Positions 33,823 through 42,375 of a DNA stretch of 64,000 nucleotides are shown here, in pieces. Source of the DNA: Actinomycetota bacterium (lineage in GTDB: Bacteria > Actinomycetota > Actinomycetes > Actinomycetales > Microbacteriaceae); NCBI GenBank assembly GCA_009702455.1, contig WLIA01000001.1, forward strand, positions 1 through 64,000, in the 5' to 3' direction. A program made the position numbers and the translations under genes. The notes beneath the pieces were generated by a model, which saw only the letters and a list, made by a program, of their open reading frames with translations, had not been told where the DNA came from and did no database searches. Position 1 is the stretch's first letter. Each line of letters starts with the position of its first letter.

Positions 33823-34761
33823 TTATGAAAGCCGCAGTTCGTTGGCTTGCAGAATTTCACAAAGTTTCCCAGCAGCTTCACTTGCCCGAACCAACGAGCT
33901 TTGAAGTCCTTGCCCCTTAGCGAGCCAGCCGCAAAGGATGCCCGCAAATCTATCTCCCGCACCTGTTGTGTCTTTTATGCTTGACGCTTTCCAGGCTGGC
34001 ACGAGACCAGAGAAAAGGGGGCCGGCAAAAACTGAACCTTCCGATCCCATAGTTATCACTACAGTCCTATTCTTGGTTGCCAAGTTGTTTGCAACTTCAG
34101 TTGCATCAGCCGGGGAGAGGATTTCTCTTCCTGTTAACTCTGAAGCCTCGTGCTTGTTGAGAAGCAGTACAGCGCAGGATTCGATTAGGGAGCTGTCCCC
34201 TTCGCGCATCGGAGAGGGGTTCAGGGCAACGCGAATGTTCAATTCCTGGCAGAGCGTCATCACCCTGCTGTTGGCTTTGGAGGAAATTTCGCCTTGAAGC
34301 ATAACGAGCGGAGGTGCGTGTTTTTTGATACTGCCTTCTAGGAAGTCGAGGGTCAGCATTTGGTTTGCCCCTGGATTTACAATTACGAAATTTTCTCCGG
34401 TATGGGAAACGCAAATCCACGCTGAACCAGTTGAATGGGAAGACGGCTGAATCTCGAGAGTCAGGTTGGATAAGTGGCGGGTCGCTTGCTTAATGGAGTC
34501 AATGTCATTTGGGTTGGCAGAGCAAACAAGTACAACTCGGGCTCCAGTCATGGCGGCCGCCAGGGCCTGGTTTAGACCCTTCCCCCCAAGCGACACCCTA
34601 TTCTCATCGCTAGTGCAGGTTTCACCCGGGTTCGGAAAGTGATCTACATAGGTTGTTGTGTCGATGTTGACCGATCCAACTACCAAGATGTCGACCGAGC
34701 CTTCGTTCGCTGAGTCTGGAAATTGTGACCTGTTCGTTACCAATAGTGCTCCATTCTCCAA
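33823..34761 (-). CDS. PfkB-family carbohydrate kinase (ribokinase-like)
   Basis: 312 residues. PfkB motif 1 appears as VSLGGKGLNQALAAAMTGA and motif 2 as DTTGAGDRFAGILCGWL with catalytic Asp270. VGSVNIDTTTYVDHFPNPGET at the start is characteristic of ribokinase. It probably phosphorylates a pentose or nucleoside-derived sugar. It is divergent from a sugar ABC operon containing an ADP-ribosylglycohydrolase-like enzyme, which makes ribose or a ribosyl compound a reasonable substrate; that is inference. Confidence 0.85.
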   Translation of the reverse strand: MENGALLVTNRSQFPDSANEGSVDILVVGSVNIDTTTYVDHFPNPGETCTSDENRVSLGGKGLNQALAAAMTGARVVLVCSANPNDIDSIKQATRHLSNLTLEIQPSSHSTGSAWICVSHTGENFVIVNPGANQMLTLDFLEGSIKKHAPPLVMLQGEISSKANSRVMTLCQELNIRVALNPSPMREGDSSLIESCAVLLLNKHEASELTGREILSPADATEVANNLATKNRTVVITMGSEGSVFAGPLFSGLVPAWKASSIKDTTGAGDRFAGILCGWLAKGQGLQSSLVRASEAAGKLCEILQANELRLS

Positions 34762-34803
34762 CTGCTTGACATTCCAATTAGTCTAGACTCAACACGAATT
34801 GCC

Positions 34804-34815
34804 CAACACGTGTTG
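34804..34815. promoter_or_regulatory. LacI-type operator candidate in the kinase/ABC divergent promoter
   Basis: Perfect 12-base palindrome CAACACGTGTTG with a central CG, as in LacI/GalR operators. It overlaps TTGACG (34813-34818), a likely -35 element of the ABC operon. A second motif, TCCAATTAGT at 34773-34782, is repeated exactly upstream of the LacI gene (39361-39370). Confidence 0.5.
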
Positions 34816-34854
34816 ACGTAATTTACTAAGAGTAACTTTAAACGAAAGGTAATC

Positions 34855-36207
34855 ATGAAACCAAAGCTTGCCGCCTCGGGATTGAAGTCAGCCGCGATAA
34901 CCGCACTGCTTACCCTATTGGCTGGTTGCACTGCTCCGATGGCTGACCAAGGCGAAGTCATAACCATGTGGCGTCCGATCACCTCAGATGCCGAGCAAAC
35001 CTACATCCAGGAGAATTTTGTGGATGCCTACAACGCCACTAATCCGGTAAACCCTGTCGAAGTTAGCTACCGAGACTGGAACACCGCCGCACAGCTTCAG
35101 CAGGCTTCTGTTGCAGCAGGTGAAGGCCCCGACATCATCTACACAGCGGGTCCCTCAAACGCCCTTGCTTACATTCAAGCTGGACAGCTGTTGCCTCTCA
35201 ATAAGTACGCGGAGGAATTTGGCTGGAATGACAAGATTCAACCTTGGGCACTAGAAACAGGTTATTCAGAAGCGAATCTTTATCTGATACCAGAGACCTA
35301 CGAGACAATGTTGATGCTCTACAGCCCGGAGACTTTTGAGGCAAATGGTTGGTCCGTGGCATCAAATCGTTCAGACTTTGACACCTTTGTACAACAGTCA
35401 CAGGATGCAGGAATGACTGCCATTGCGACCGGTAACAAGAGCTGGGCACCCACCACCGAACACTTGCTCAGTGTTGTTCTTAATAACGTTGCCGGACCAG
35501 AAGCGGTCTATGAGGCTCTATCTGGAAATAAGTCCTGGACTGATCCTGAGTTTGTGGACGCAATCACAACTATGAAGGGCTGGTTCGACTCAAAGGCGAT
35601 GGGCGGCGGGTCGGAAATGTACTTCTCAACAACGGTTGAAGAGTTGTACAACTCGATTGCCACTGATACCGCTAGTACCTACTGGACCGGTTCATGGGCG
35701 TTCAACAACGTCGGAGAGTACTTTCCTGAAGATGGACAGGGAAAGTCGTGGGACTGGTCTCTAGTGCCACCGCTGTCAGACCGGGTTTCTGAGCCACCAG
35801 TTTCGATCGGGATTGGAAGAACAATCGCCGTGAACGCTGCCACCAAGAATCCGGATGGTGCAGCGGCCTACATAAACTGGCTCATCCAGAATCCGAAGGC
35901 TCAGCTGGCCAAGACAGCAGCTATCGGTGTGGCACCTATGCCGCTGATGTTCGATGCTGCCGATTTCCCAGCCGACATTGATCCGCGTGTTGCCAGTCTG
36001 TATCAGACGATTGCCGATGCAAAAACCATTGGGTACCTAACTTGGACCTTCTGGCCCCCAAAGAGCAATAGATACCTATATGAAGAGATGGATAAAGTCA
36101 TCGTCGGAGACCTCTCCGTTGAAGACTACCTGGCTGGCCTCGATGCGCTCTTTGCGCAAGAGCTTGCTGAGGGCTTAGTGCCACCAAGGCCTAACCCGAG
36201 TAACTAA
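34855..36207 (+). CDS. ABC sugar transporter substrate-binding lipoprotein
   Basis: 450 residues. The signal peptide ends in a lipobox (LLTLLAGC, Cys about 24). The body is a family 1 extracellular solute-binding protein (ITMWRPITSDAEQTYIQENFVDAYNATNP, GPDIIYTAGPSNALAYIQAGQLLPLNKYAEEFGW, GIGRTIAVNAATKNPDGAAAYINWLIQNP). These bind oligo- or monosaccharides and similar compounds. AAAGG precedes the ATG. First gene of the ABC operon; a 10-base-arm hairpin separates it from the permease genes. Confidence 0.9.
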   Translation: MKPKLAASGLKSAAITALLTLLAGCTAPMADQGEVITMWRPITSDAEQTYIQENFVDAYNATNPVNPVEVSYRDWNTAAQLQQASVAAGEGPDIIYTAGPSNALAYIQAGQLLPLNKYAEEFGWNDKIQPWALETGYSEANLYLIPETYETMLMLYSPETFEANGWSVASNRSDFDTFVQQSQDAGMTAIATGNKSWAPTTEHLLSVVLNNVAGPEAVYEALSGNKSWTDPEFVDAITTMKGWFDSKAMGGGSEMYFSTTVEELYNSIATDTASTYWTGSWAFNNVGEYFPEDGQGKSWDWSLVPPLSDRVSEPPVSIGIGRTIAVNAATKNPDGAAAYINWLIQNPKAQLAKTAAIGVAPMPLMFDAADFPADIDPRVASLYQTIADAKTIGYLTWTFWPPKSNRYLYEEMDKVIVGDLSVEDYLAGLDALFAQELAEGLVPPRPNPSN

Positions 36208-36225
36208 TCGATCCTTAGGGGCCAC

Positions 36226-36255
36226 GTGAGTCCAATCCTCTTGGGTTGGACTCAC
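36226..36255 (+). repeat. Intercistronic stem-loop between binding-protein and permease genes
   Basis: Perfect inverted repeat GTGAGTCCAA / TTGGACTCAC with a 10-base loop and no T-run. In ABC operons such hairpins commonly protect the upstream binding-protein mRNA and raise its level above that of the permeases. Confidence 0.75.
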
Positions 36256-36274
36256 AGGGCCATGGAGCAAAAAC

Positions 36275-37141
36275 ATGCAAAAGAAACAAATTCGAATCGG
36301 TTGGTTCTATCTGCTACCGCTGCTTACAGTCAATGGTGTAGTGGTATTCCTGCCAGCCGTGAGCAATGTATTCCTATCCTTCACTTCCTGGTCTGGACTT
36401 GGACAACCGAAATGGATCGGAATCGATAACTACATCCGTCTACTCCAAGATGATGTGGTTCATCAGGCCATTCTCAGGAACCTCGTGTGGACACTCATTT
36501 TTCTAATAGTGCCAATGGGGCTCGCGCTATTCGGCGCTTACTTGGTCCTTCGAGCGCCAGCAGCGGGGACCTTTTTTCGGTTGGTATTTTTTACCCCGTA
36601 CATTGTTTCGACTGTGGTGTCTGCCTCAGTTTGGAGTTTTCTTTACTCACCAACGCTCGGTCTTTCCCCACTTCTTTTTGGGGCCGGAGCGGACACACCA
36701 AACCTATTGGGCAATGGGGACACCGCTCTTTATGCAGTCGCATTGGCAAACATTTGGCAGTGGTGGGGCTTTCTGATGATGGTCTTTTTTGCTGCCATGC
36801 AATCTGTCAATCCAAGCCTTTACGAGGCAGCCGAACTTGATGGTGCTGGCGCCTTCCGAAAACTGATTAGCGTCACACTCCCAGCAATTCGACCAACGAT
36901 CATGTTTCTTGCGCTCATGACCGTGATCTGGTCATTTCTCATTTTTGATTACATCTTCATCATGACCGGGGGCGGTCCTGCGGGAAAGACCGAAGTGTTG
37001 GGGACCCTTCTCTACAAATCGGCCTTTTGGTCGCGAGAAGCTGGTTATGCCGCGTCCATCGGAGTCCTCATGGGGCTAATCAGCCTTTTTGTAGTTGGTA
37101 TCTATTTGTCGCTCAGAAAGAGGCTCAAGTGGGAAATTTAA
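36275..37141 (+). CDS. ABC sugar transporter permease (MalF/UgpA-like)
   Basis: 288 residues, six membrane segments. The EAA loop is EAAELDGAGAFRKLISVTLPAIRPT, typical of carbohydrate importer permeases of the MalF type. GGAGC lies before the ATG. The 3' end overlaps the second permease by 13 bases. Confidence 0.92.
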   Translation: MQKKQIRIGWFYLLPLLTVNGVVVFLPAVSNVFLSFTSWSGLGQPKWIGIDNYIRLLQDDVVHQAILRNLVWTLIFLIVPMGLALFGAYLVLRAPAAGTFFRLVFFTPYIVSTVVSASVWSFLYSPTLGLSPLLFGAGADTPNLLGNGDTALYAVALANIWQWWGFLMMVFFAAMQSVNPSLYEAAELDGAGAFRKLISVTLPAIRPTIMFLALMTVIWSFLIFDYIFIMTGGGPAGKTEVLGTLLYKSAFWSREAGYAASIGVLMGLISLFVVGIYLSLRKRLKWEI

Positions 37142-37992
37142 AAACAAAAAGGAAGACCCTGAGTCCAAAAAATACCCTCATCGAGGTTGCACGTTTCACG
37201 GTTCTGGGTTTGTTAGCTGTCTTTTCAGCTGTGCCATTGCTGGTTACTGTATGGAATTCGCTAAAGACTCAAGTGGAGATTGCAAATAACCCGCTGGGTC
37301 TTCCATCGGACCCCAAGTGGCAAAATTATCTTGATGCCTGGACCGTGGGGAATTTCGGTACAGGTTTCGCAAGTTCGGTGGCGGTGGTGGTCGGCAGTGT
37401 ATTGCTGATCGCGATTGTTTCAACCATGGCCGCCTATGCGCTCTCAAGGTTGGATTTTCCAAAATCCGGAACTTTGATTCTGTATCTATTGGTGCTGAAC
37501 TCACTGCCAATCCAACTATTTCTCGTTCCGCTGTTTTTCGTTTGGTCCAGACTTGGTCTTTATGATACTCATCTAGGGCTGGTAATTATCTACACTGCCG
37601 TGAACGCTCCATTTGCGACTCTCTTACTGCGATCATTCATGATTGGCATTCCGAGAGACTACGAGGATGCAGCCAGAGTTGATGGCGCTGGTGAATTCAA
37701 GGTCTTTTTGTCTGTGACGCTACCCCTCGTCTGGAGTGGGATATTAACCATTTCATTGGTGGCATGTCTAGCTGTTTACAACGAGTTCTTCCTTGCATTG
37801 ATGTTCATTCAAAGCCCGGAACTTATGCCAATTTCAACCAGCCTTTTCAATTTCCGGAATGGGTTCAGCACAAATTTCCCGCTTCAAGCAGCTGCCGGGA
37901 TGATGATGCTGGCCCCCATGATGCTGGCCTTTCTGGTTCTTCACAAACGATTTGTCAGCGGAATCACTTCCAGCGGATTAGCGGGGTCGTAA
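37129..37992 (+). CDS. ABC sugar transporter permease (MalG/UgpE-like)
   Basis: 287 residues from GTG, six membrane segments. The EAA loop is EDAARVDGAGEFKVFLSVTLPLV and the N-terminus has the MalG-type motif SLKTQVEIANNPLGLP. It pairs with the preceding permease. No ATPase is encoded in the block; such importers often share a MsiK-like ATPase encoded elsewhere in actinobacteria. Confidence 0.92.
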   Translation: MGNLKTKRKTLSPKNTLIEVARFTVLGLLAVFSAVPLLVTVWNSLKTQVEIANNPLGLPSDPKWQNYLDAWTVGNFGTGFASSVAVVVGSVLLIAIVSTMAAYALSRLDFPKSGTLILYLLVLNSLPIQLFLVPLFFVWSRLGLYDTHLGLVIIYTAVNAPFATLLLRSFMIGIPRDYEDAARVDGAGEFKVFLSVTLPLVWSGILTISLVACLAVYNEFFLALMFIQSPELMPISTSLFNFRNGFSTNFPLQAAAGMMMLAPMMLAFLVLHKRFVSGITSSGLAGS

Positions 37993-37998
37993 GTTTTG

Positions 37999-39339
37999 AT
38001 GTATCCATCTTTTCGAGTGTTACGCAAAAATTTTGAGGCACTTGTCAGCTCAAAATCACTTTCGGGTTACGATGTTTCAGGGCTATTGGAGAAGTTGCAG
38101 AGCACCCCTGACGATTACCAAAAACTTTTTCAGCTTGGGCAAGAGATAGAACAGCGCCCGCTAAGGGAATCCTGGAAGTACGTCGAACCTAACGCTCTTG
38201 ATTTGATTCTCCAGCAGAGTAGTTTCGTAAGTTCGGCGCCGGTTCCAGCTTTGTTGGCATCTGACGTTTTTCACCGGGCGAGGGCAGGTTTTCTGTCTTC
38301 TGTTGTGGGGTGCGTTTTAGGTAAGCCAGTTGAAGTTCATCTTGATTCAAAATCCCTCATCAACGCTTTGGAAAAGTCGAACCAGTTCCCAATTCAGGGT
38401 TACATTTCAAAAACAATTGTGGAGAACGGCGGATTGGATTTCCTGCATAAAGACGCCCCGGTTTCGTTTGCAGAGAACCTCCGAAACGTTCCACCAGATG
38501 ATGACATCAACTACACCCTCGTCGGCCTTGTTCTTCTTGAAAAGTTCGGACCCGACTTCGCGCAATCCGATCTTGCAGCAATCTGGCGGGATTCACTTCC
38601 GCTTGGATTTACCTGGGGGCCGGAAAGGCTTTTTCTGAGTCGCTACGCAATGGAGATGGGGCTCGACGACAATCCTCAAATTGAAGTAGCTGGTTTTGCA
38701 GACTCGCTTAATCCAGGTTCTGAACTTTGTGGCGCATTGATCCGATCGCATATCTATGGATATGCATCCCCCGGAGACCCACTTCAGGCGGCAAGCCTGG
38801 CCTGGCGGGATGCGACGATGACTCATAGGGGAAATGGTGTGTATGGATCAATGTATCTTGCCTCGGCAATAGCCATAGCCTTTGTTGAAAAGAACCCTGA
38901 GGCAATATTCCGCCGCGCTTTAGAGTTCATCCCTCAGAAGTCACGTTTACATGAGGCGATCGCATACGCTATCGACTCCGTCATGAATTCGCCAACTTGG
39001 GAATCTGCCTATGAGTTGATTCATGGGAGGTATGGAGACTTCGGTCATTGCAAAATTTTCCAGGAAATTGGAACAGTTGTTAACTCAGTTTGCTTCGCTG
39101 GCAGTATTTCAGAAGGGTTGAAAATTCAGTTATACCAAGGCAACGACACAGATAGTTTTGGTTCTGCAGCAGGTGCAATCCTTGGCGTTTATTTCGGCGA
39201 AGGGAATTTGGAAGAGAGCTGGATCTCCCCCTTTCAGGACAAACTACATAGCGCGCTTGCGGGTTTTCATGATCTTTCCCTGGACTCCGTTGCCTGGAGA
39301 GTGGGAAAAGTGGCGACTCTAGGGCTTGATGTAGACTAA
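37999..39339 (+). CDS. ADP-ribosylglycohydrolase family protein
   Basis: 446 residues. The ARH fold motifs are visible: RAGFLSSVVGCVLGKPVE (about 95-112, family GxxxGxxxG-P-E opening), PPDDDINYT (165-173, dinuclear metal site), and GNDTDSFGSAAGAILG (381 onward, Asp383 and Asp385). ARH proteins cleave N- or O-glycosidic bonds of ADP-ribose adducts, and relatives in sugar operons cleave ribosyl compounds. The first ~85 residues are an extra N-terminal extension with helical character. It sits in the same operon as the ABC permeases, between transport genes and LacI. A ribose-releasing catabolic role is proposed on context only. Confidence 0.75.
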   Translation: MYPSFRVLRKNFEALVSSKSLSGYDVSGLLEKLQSTPDDYQKLFQLGQEIEQRPLRESWKYVEPNALDLILQQSSFVSSAPVPALLASDVFHRARAGFLSSVVGCVLGKPVEVHLDSKSLINALEKSNQFPIQGYISKTIVENGGLDFLHKDAPVSFAENLRNVPPDDDINYTLVGLVLLEKFGPDFAQSDLAAIWRDSLPLGFTWGPERLFLSRYAMEMGLDDNPQIEVAGFADSLNPGSELCGALIRSHIYGYASPGDPLQAASLAWRDATMTHRGNGVYGSMYLASAIAIAFVEKNPEAIFRRALEFIPQKSRLHEAIAYAIDSVMNSPTWESAYELIHGRYGDFGHCKIFQEIGTVVNSVCFAGSISEGLKIQLYQGNDTDSFGSAAGAILGVYFGEGNLEESWISPFQDKLHSALAGFHDLSLDSVAWRVGKVATLGLDVD

Positions 39340-39387
39340 GCAACAAGACCTAACTGATTATCCAATTAGTTTCATAGAGGTGGGCAA

Positions 39388-40395
39388 TTGGTAAAGCGCG
39401 CAGACGTTGCTGCCTTGGCCGGAGTATCGCCGTCGGTAGTCAGCTACGTGCTAAACGGAGGCCCGCGTCACGTCTCAGAGCCCACTCGATTAAATGTACT
39501 TGCCGCGGTAAAACAGCTCGGCTACACGCCGAATGCTCTTGCTGCTGGCCTAAGGCGAGGGGCAACAAAGACAATCGGAATGATAATGCCCTCGCCGGTC
39601 AACCCTTATCTAGCTGAACTTGCTGATCAAATCGAAGAACAAGCAGCGGAACTCGGATATTCGATTCAAATTTCCATATCCCGCAATGATCGTGAACAGG
39701 ATATCGGAAGCATTCGTGGGCTTCTTGATCGTCAGGTGGATGGATTGATAGTTCTGTCGACCTCCGCCTTCGAGTCTCTGCAAGCCCTAGGAAGAGACCA
39801 AGTTCCTATCGTGGTAATTGACCATATTTCCGAGCGGTCGAGAGTTTCGAGTGTTCACGTGAATAACGAACTCGAATCAAGGAAAGCGGTTCACTATCTT
39901 CACCAGCTCGGTCACGAAACAATCGCATGCCTATCTGGTCCACAGGAAGTTCCAACCAGTGACGAGCGTATTTCCGGTTGGCGTTTAGCCCAGCAGGAAT
40001 CTGGGTTTAGTGATTCTGATTCCCTCATTGTGAGAGCTCCCTATACGGCCCAGGGGGGCTGGGACGCAACGGCAGAACTTATTGATATGACGAATTTGAA
40101 ACCCACCGCTGTTTTCGTTGCTTCGGATGCTCAGGCTCAAGGATTACTTGCTGCACTCTCGGAGAGGGGTATTTCAGTACCCTCCGAAATGTCAGTCATA
40201 AGCTTTGATGGCAGTGCTACCTCTCGCTTCACCTCTCCGCCCTTGACTGTAGTGATGCAGCCTGCTCAAGAAATTGTTGAGATTGCCCTAAATGAGCTTC
40301 TTAGGAAGATTGCTGAGCCGAACTCCGAACCTGCGCACATTGTCATGAACTGTCAACTCATTGAACGAGCTAGCACGGCAGCACCTGCTAGATAA
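39388..40395 (+). CDS. LacI-family transcriptional regulator
   Basis: 335 residues. The N-terminal helix-turn-helix is VKRADVAALAGVSPSVVSYVLNGGPRHVSEPTRLNVLAAVKQLGYTPNALAAGLRRG, followed by the periplasmic-binding-protein-like effector domain (IGMIMPSPVNPYLAELADQIEEQAAELGY, then VPSEMSVISFDGSATSRFTSPPLTVVMQP). The TTG start follows AGAGGTGG. It is the likely repressor of the ABC/kinase block; candidate operators are the palindrome at 34804 and the shared TCCAATTAGT motif. Confidence 0.93.
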   Translation: MVKRADVAALAGVSPSVVSYVLNGGPRHVSEPTRLNVLAAVKQLGYTPNALAAGLRRGATKTIGMIMPSPVNPYLAELADQIEEQAAELGYSIQISISRNDREQDIGSIRGLLDRQVDGLIVLSTSAFESLQALGRDQVPIVVIDHISERSRVSSVHVNNELESRKAVHYLHQLGHETIACLSGPQEVPTSDERISGWRLAQQESGFSDSDSLIVRAPYTAQGGWDATAELIDMTNLKPTAVFVASDAQAQGLLAALSERGISVPSEMSVISFDGSATSRFTSPPLTVVMQPAQEIVEIALNELLRKIAEPNSEPAHIVMNCQLIERASTAAPAR

Positions 40396-40716
40396 GTTGG
40401 GTGATCAAAATCTGAGGCCTTCAGACTTTGGATCAACAATCGACTACATTTCGCAATTTAGGGTGTCCACGAACATGTCTCAACGGTCTTTGTTTCACTG
40501 CAGTTACGGCGCCTGAAATACACATTTCTATTCTGAACCGACCCGTTTCTGGCCTGGTTTGCAAATCCAGGCAACACAAAATCTTGGGAAATCCGGAGAG
40601 CAACAGCAGATCAGGTTCGGCTATCCACATCGAAGCAAGCAAGTCGTCCAATACTTGAGCCGACACCAGTGCAAACCTAATAACCATTTGCACACACACT
40701 TGCACAATCAAACAAA
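40396..40716. other. Gene-free stretch at the edge of the accessory block
   Basis: No coding frame here has a credible start or composition; the frames present are shadows or run into the tRNA. No promoter, integrase remnant or direct repeat of the tRNA end is visible. It may be debris of an integration event. Confidence 0.4.
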
Positions 40717-40762
40717 AACTCCCTCTCAGAAGTGCCTTCTCAGGCTCTAAATCAAGGGAGTT
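40717..40762 (-). terminator. Terminator of tRNA-Ser
   Basis: On the minus strand, arms AACTCCCT and AGGGAGTT enclose a smaller AGAAG/CTTCT hairpin and are followed by TTTTGTTTG. Confidence 0.7.
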
Positions 40763-40767
40763 GCTGG

Positions 40768-40852
40768 CGGAGAATGGGGGATTCGAACCCCCGAGGGCTT
40801 GCACCCAACGCGCTTTCCAAGCGCGCGCCATAGGCCACTAGGCGAATTCTCC
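40768..40852 (-). tRNA. tRNA-Ser (anticodon GGA)
   Basis: The minus-strand sequence starts GGAGAAT and ends ATTCTCC plus discriminator G, with CCA encoded (40767 to 40765). The anticodon loop is in CTTGGAAAG (GGA, reading UCC/UCU). A long variable arm between anticodon and T stems and TTCGAATC in the T-loop confirm a class II serine tRNA. Confidence 0.95.
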
Positions 40853-40945
40853 TGGGTTGTGATCGACTTGCGATAACCGCACAAGTCTAACGGTGCACTC
40901 ATCCTCGCCGGTTAGCGGTTGCTTTCAGTGGGTAGGGTGATAGGC

Positions 40946-42235
40946 ATGAATCCACGCTGGCGCATCGCAGCTGCTATCACAGCGGCAATTTTTCTGTTTG
41001 GTGTCGTAACTCCTTCGGTTCAGGCAGCAACTGTCAAAGCCGGAGGCTCATGCACAACAGTTGGGAAAGCGACAAAAGTTGGAACTAAAACTTATGTCTG
41101 CACCAAAGTGGGCAAGACCAAGGTTTGGAAATTAAAAGCGACTCCTGTTGCTAAACCAACGCCAACCCCTGCCAGTTTCTCGAAGTGCATGTTGCCGGTA
41201 GCCGACGGCCGGGGAGATGTAGCTCTCGGCCTACCTCGAATCTCGGCTAGAGGCAAATCGGTGGGCGATGTTCACGCGACGGTAATTTTTGTTGACTTTC
41301 CTGACATGACAATGAGGCCCACCCCAGAGGCAGCTCTCGGCCTGGTTAGCCCTAGAGCCACAGAGATTTTCAAAGAGATTTCTTACGGACGATTGAATTA
41401 CATGATTGAGCCAAATCTGAATTGGTTCATGATGAGCAAACCGTCGACAGCATATTCATATTCGACATTTCGATCACACCAGGATTTCGTCAAAGAAGTA
41501 ATTTCGCTTGCAGACCCAACAACAGACTTTTCGAAAACTGACAGTCTGATTGTGATTACTAACCCACTTCAACGCGCACTCTCATTTGGACCAGCGATGA
41601 CATTCCCGGCATCTGAGGGATTCATTGCAGATGGCAGGCTCATCAATAACGGCACGACAAGCGGCAGCGACATTAGTTATTGGGGCGCTGCCTGGTTGAA
41701 TCATGAGATTGGCCACTCATTTGGATTGGCCGACTTGTATGCATACGGCGTAGCGGCCGACCAAACCTTTAAATTCACAGGTGAATTTAGCCTCATGGGC
41801 TTGAGCGATGAACGCAGTCGAGCGCCGGGATTCCTGGCTTGGGAGCGGTTCGTTATTGGATGGCTCGATCAGAGTCAGCTCGTCTGTGCTCCGAGCGGAG
41901 TGGGAACCTATAGCCTCTCGCCGGTTGCAACAGCTGGCGGCACCAAGGCTGTGGTTATTCCAACCGGCGCAACCACAGCCCTGATTGTTGAGTCGCGAAA
42001 GCCCATTGGCATAGACGGCAAGTTGTCTAAGTCAGGTTTGCTCGTCTACAGGGTCGACACTTCCATCCAGTCGGGTCGAGGTGTGGTTCAGGTTCTCTCG
42101 AACACTTCCTTGGCGGCCGATCCTCGTTACTTGAAGGCACCTTTGGCGGTTGGCGAGAGCCTAACTGTCGGCGGCTACACCTTTACCAACAAGTCGAGCA
42201 GCCCTGACGTCGATGTTCTAGTGGTCTCACGCTAG
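40946..42235 (+). CDS. Secreted M6-like metalloprotease-domain protein
   Basis: 429 residues. A signal peptide (about 1-27, ending SVQAA) is followed by a short Cys-paired repeat domain (SCTTVGKATKVGTKTYVCTKVGKTKVWKL, 35-63) found on many actinobacterial exported proteins, a Pro/Thr linker, and a peptidase domain with HEIGHSFGLADLY (His253, Glu254, His257). VIFVDFPDMTM and YGRLNYMI fit M6 (immune inhibitor A) proteases. ATG 40946 follows TAGGGT by seven bases and begins the signal peptide, so it is preferred over the longer upstream frame. Confidence 0.75.
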   Translation: MNPRWRIAAAITAAIFLFGVVTPSVQAATVKAGGSCTTVGKATKVGTKTYVCTKVGKTKVWKLKATPVAKPTPTPASFSKCMLPVADGRGDVALGLPRISARGKSVGDVHATVIFVDFPDMTMRPTPEAALGLVSPRATEIFKEISYGRLNYMIEPNLNWFMMSKPSTAYSYSTFRSHQDFVKEVISLADPTTDFSKTDSLIVITNPLQRALSFGPAMTFPASEGFIADGRLINNGTTSGSDISYWGAAWLNHEIGHSFGLADLYAYGVAADQTFKFTGEFSLMGLSDERSRAPGFLAWERFVIGWLDQSQLVCAPSGVGTYSLSPVATAGGTKAVVIPTGATTALIVESRKPIGIDGKLSKSGLLVYRVDTSIQSGRGVVQVLSNTSLAADPRYLKAPLAVGESLTVGGYTFTNKSSSPDVDVLVVSR

Positions 42236-42249
42236 GTAAACTTGACCTT

Positions 42250-42340
42250 GGACTCCCCGTGCGGCGTCACCTCGGCTAACTCCCCCAGGGCAGAAATGCA
42301 GCAAGGGTAACTGGGCTCTGACGGGTGTGCGGGGAGTTCT
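42250..42340 (+). ncRNA. ffs: Signal recognition particle RNA (small, 4.5S-type)
   Basis: About 91 nt. The terminal stem GGACTCCCCG / CGGGGAGT is complementary. The conserved domain IV is present: CCCCCAGGGCAGAAATGCAGCAAGGGTAAC, with the GCAG/symmetric-loop and GGAA-type tetraloop region. It lies between the M6-like gene and dnaX, a location typical for actinobacteria. It pairs with Ffh to target nascent membrane proteins. Confidence 0.92.
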
Positions 42341-42375
42341 TCAGCACTGTCAGCAGAGAGGGTTAGGCTCAACGA

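Noticed and set aside
40396..40768. Attachment-site duplication for an integrative element at tRNA-Ser
   Set aside because: No direct repeat of the tRNA 3' end was found near 31.2-31.6 kb, and there is no integrase in the block.
40433..40831. 132-codon minus-strand frame running across the tRNA-Ser gene
   Set aside because: It includes most of the tRNA and its terminator and has no credible start or protein character.
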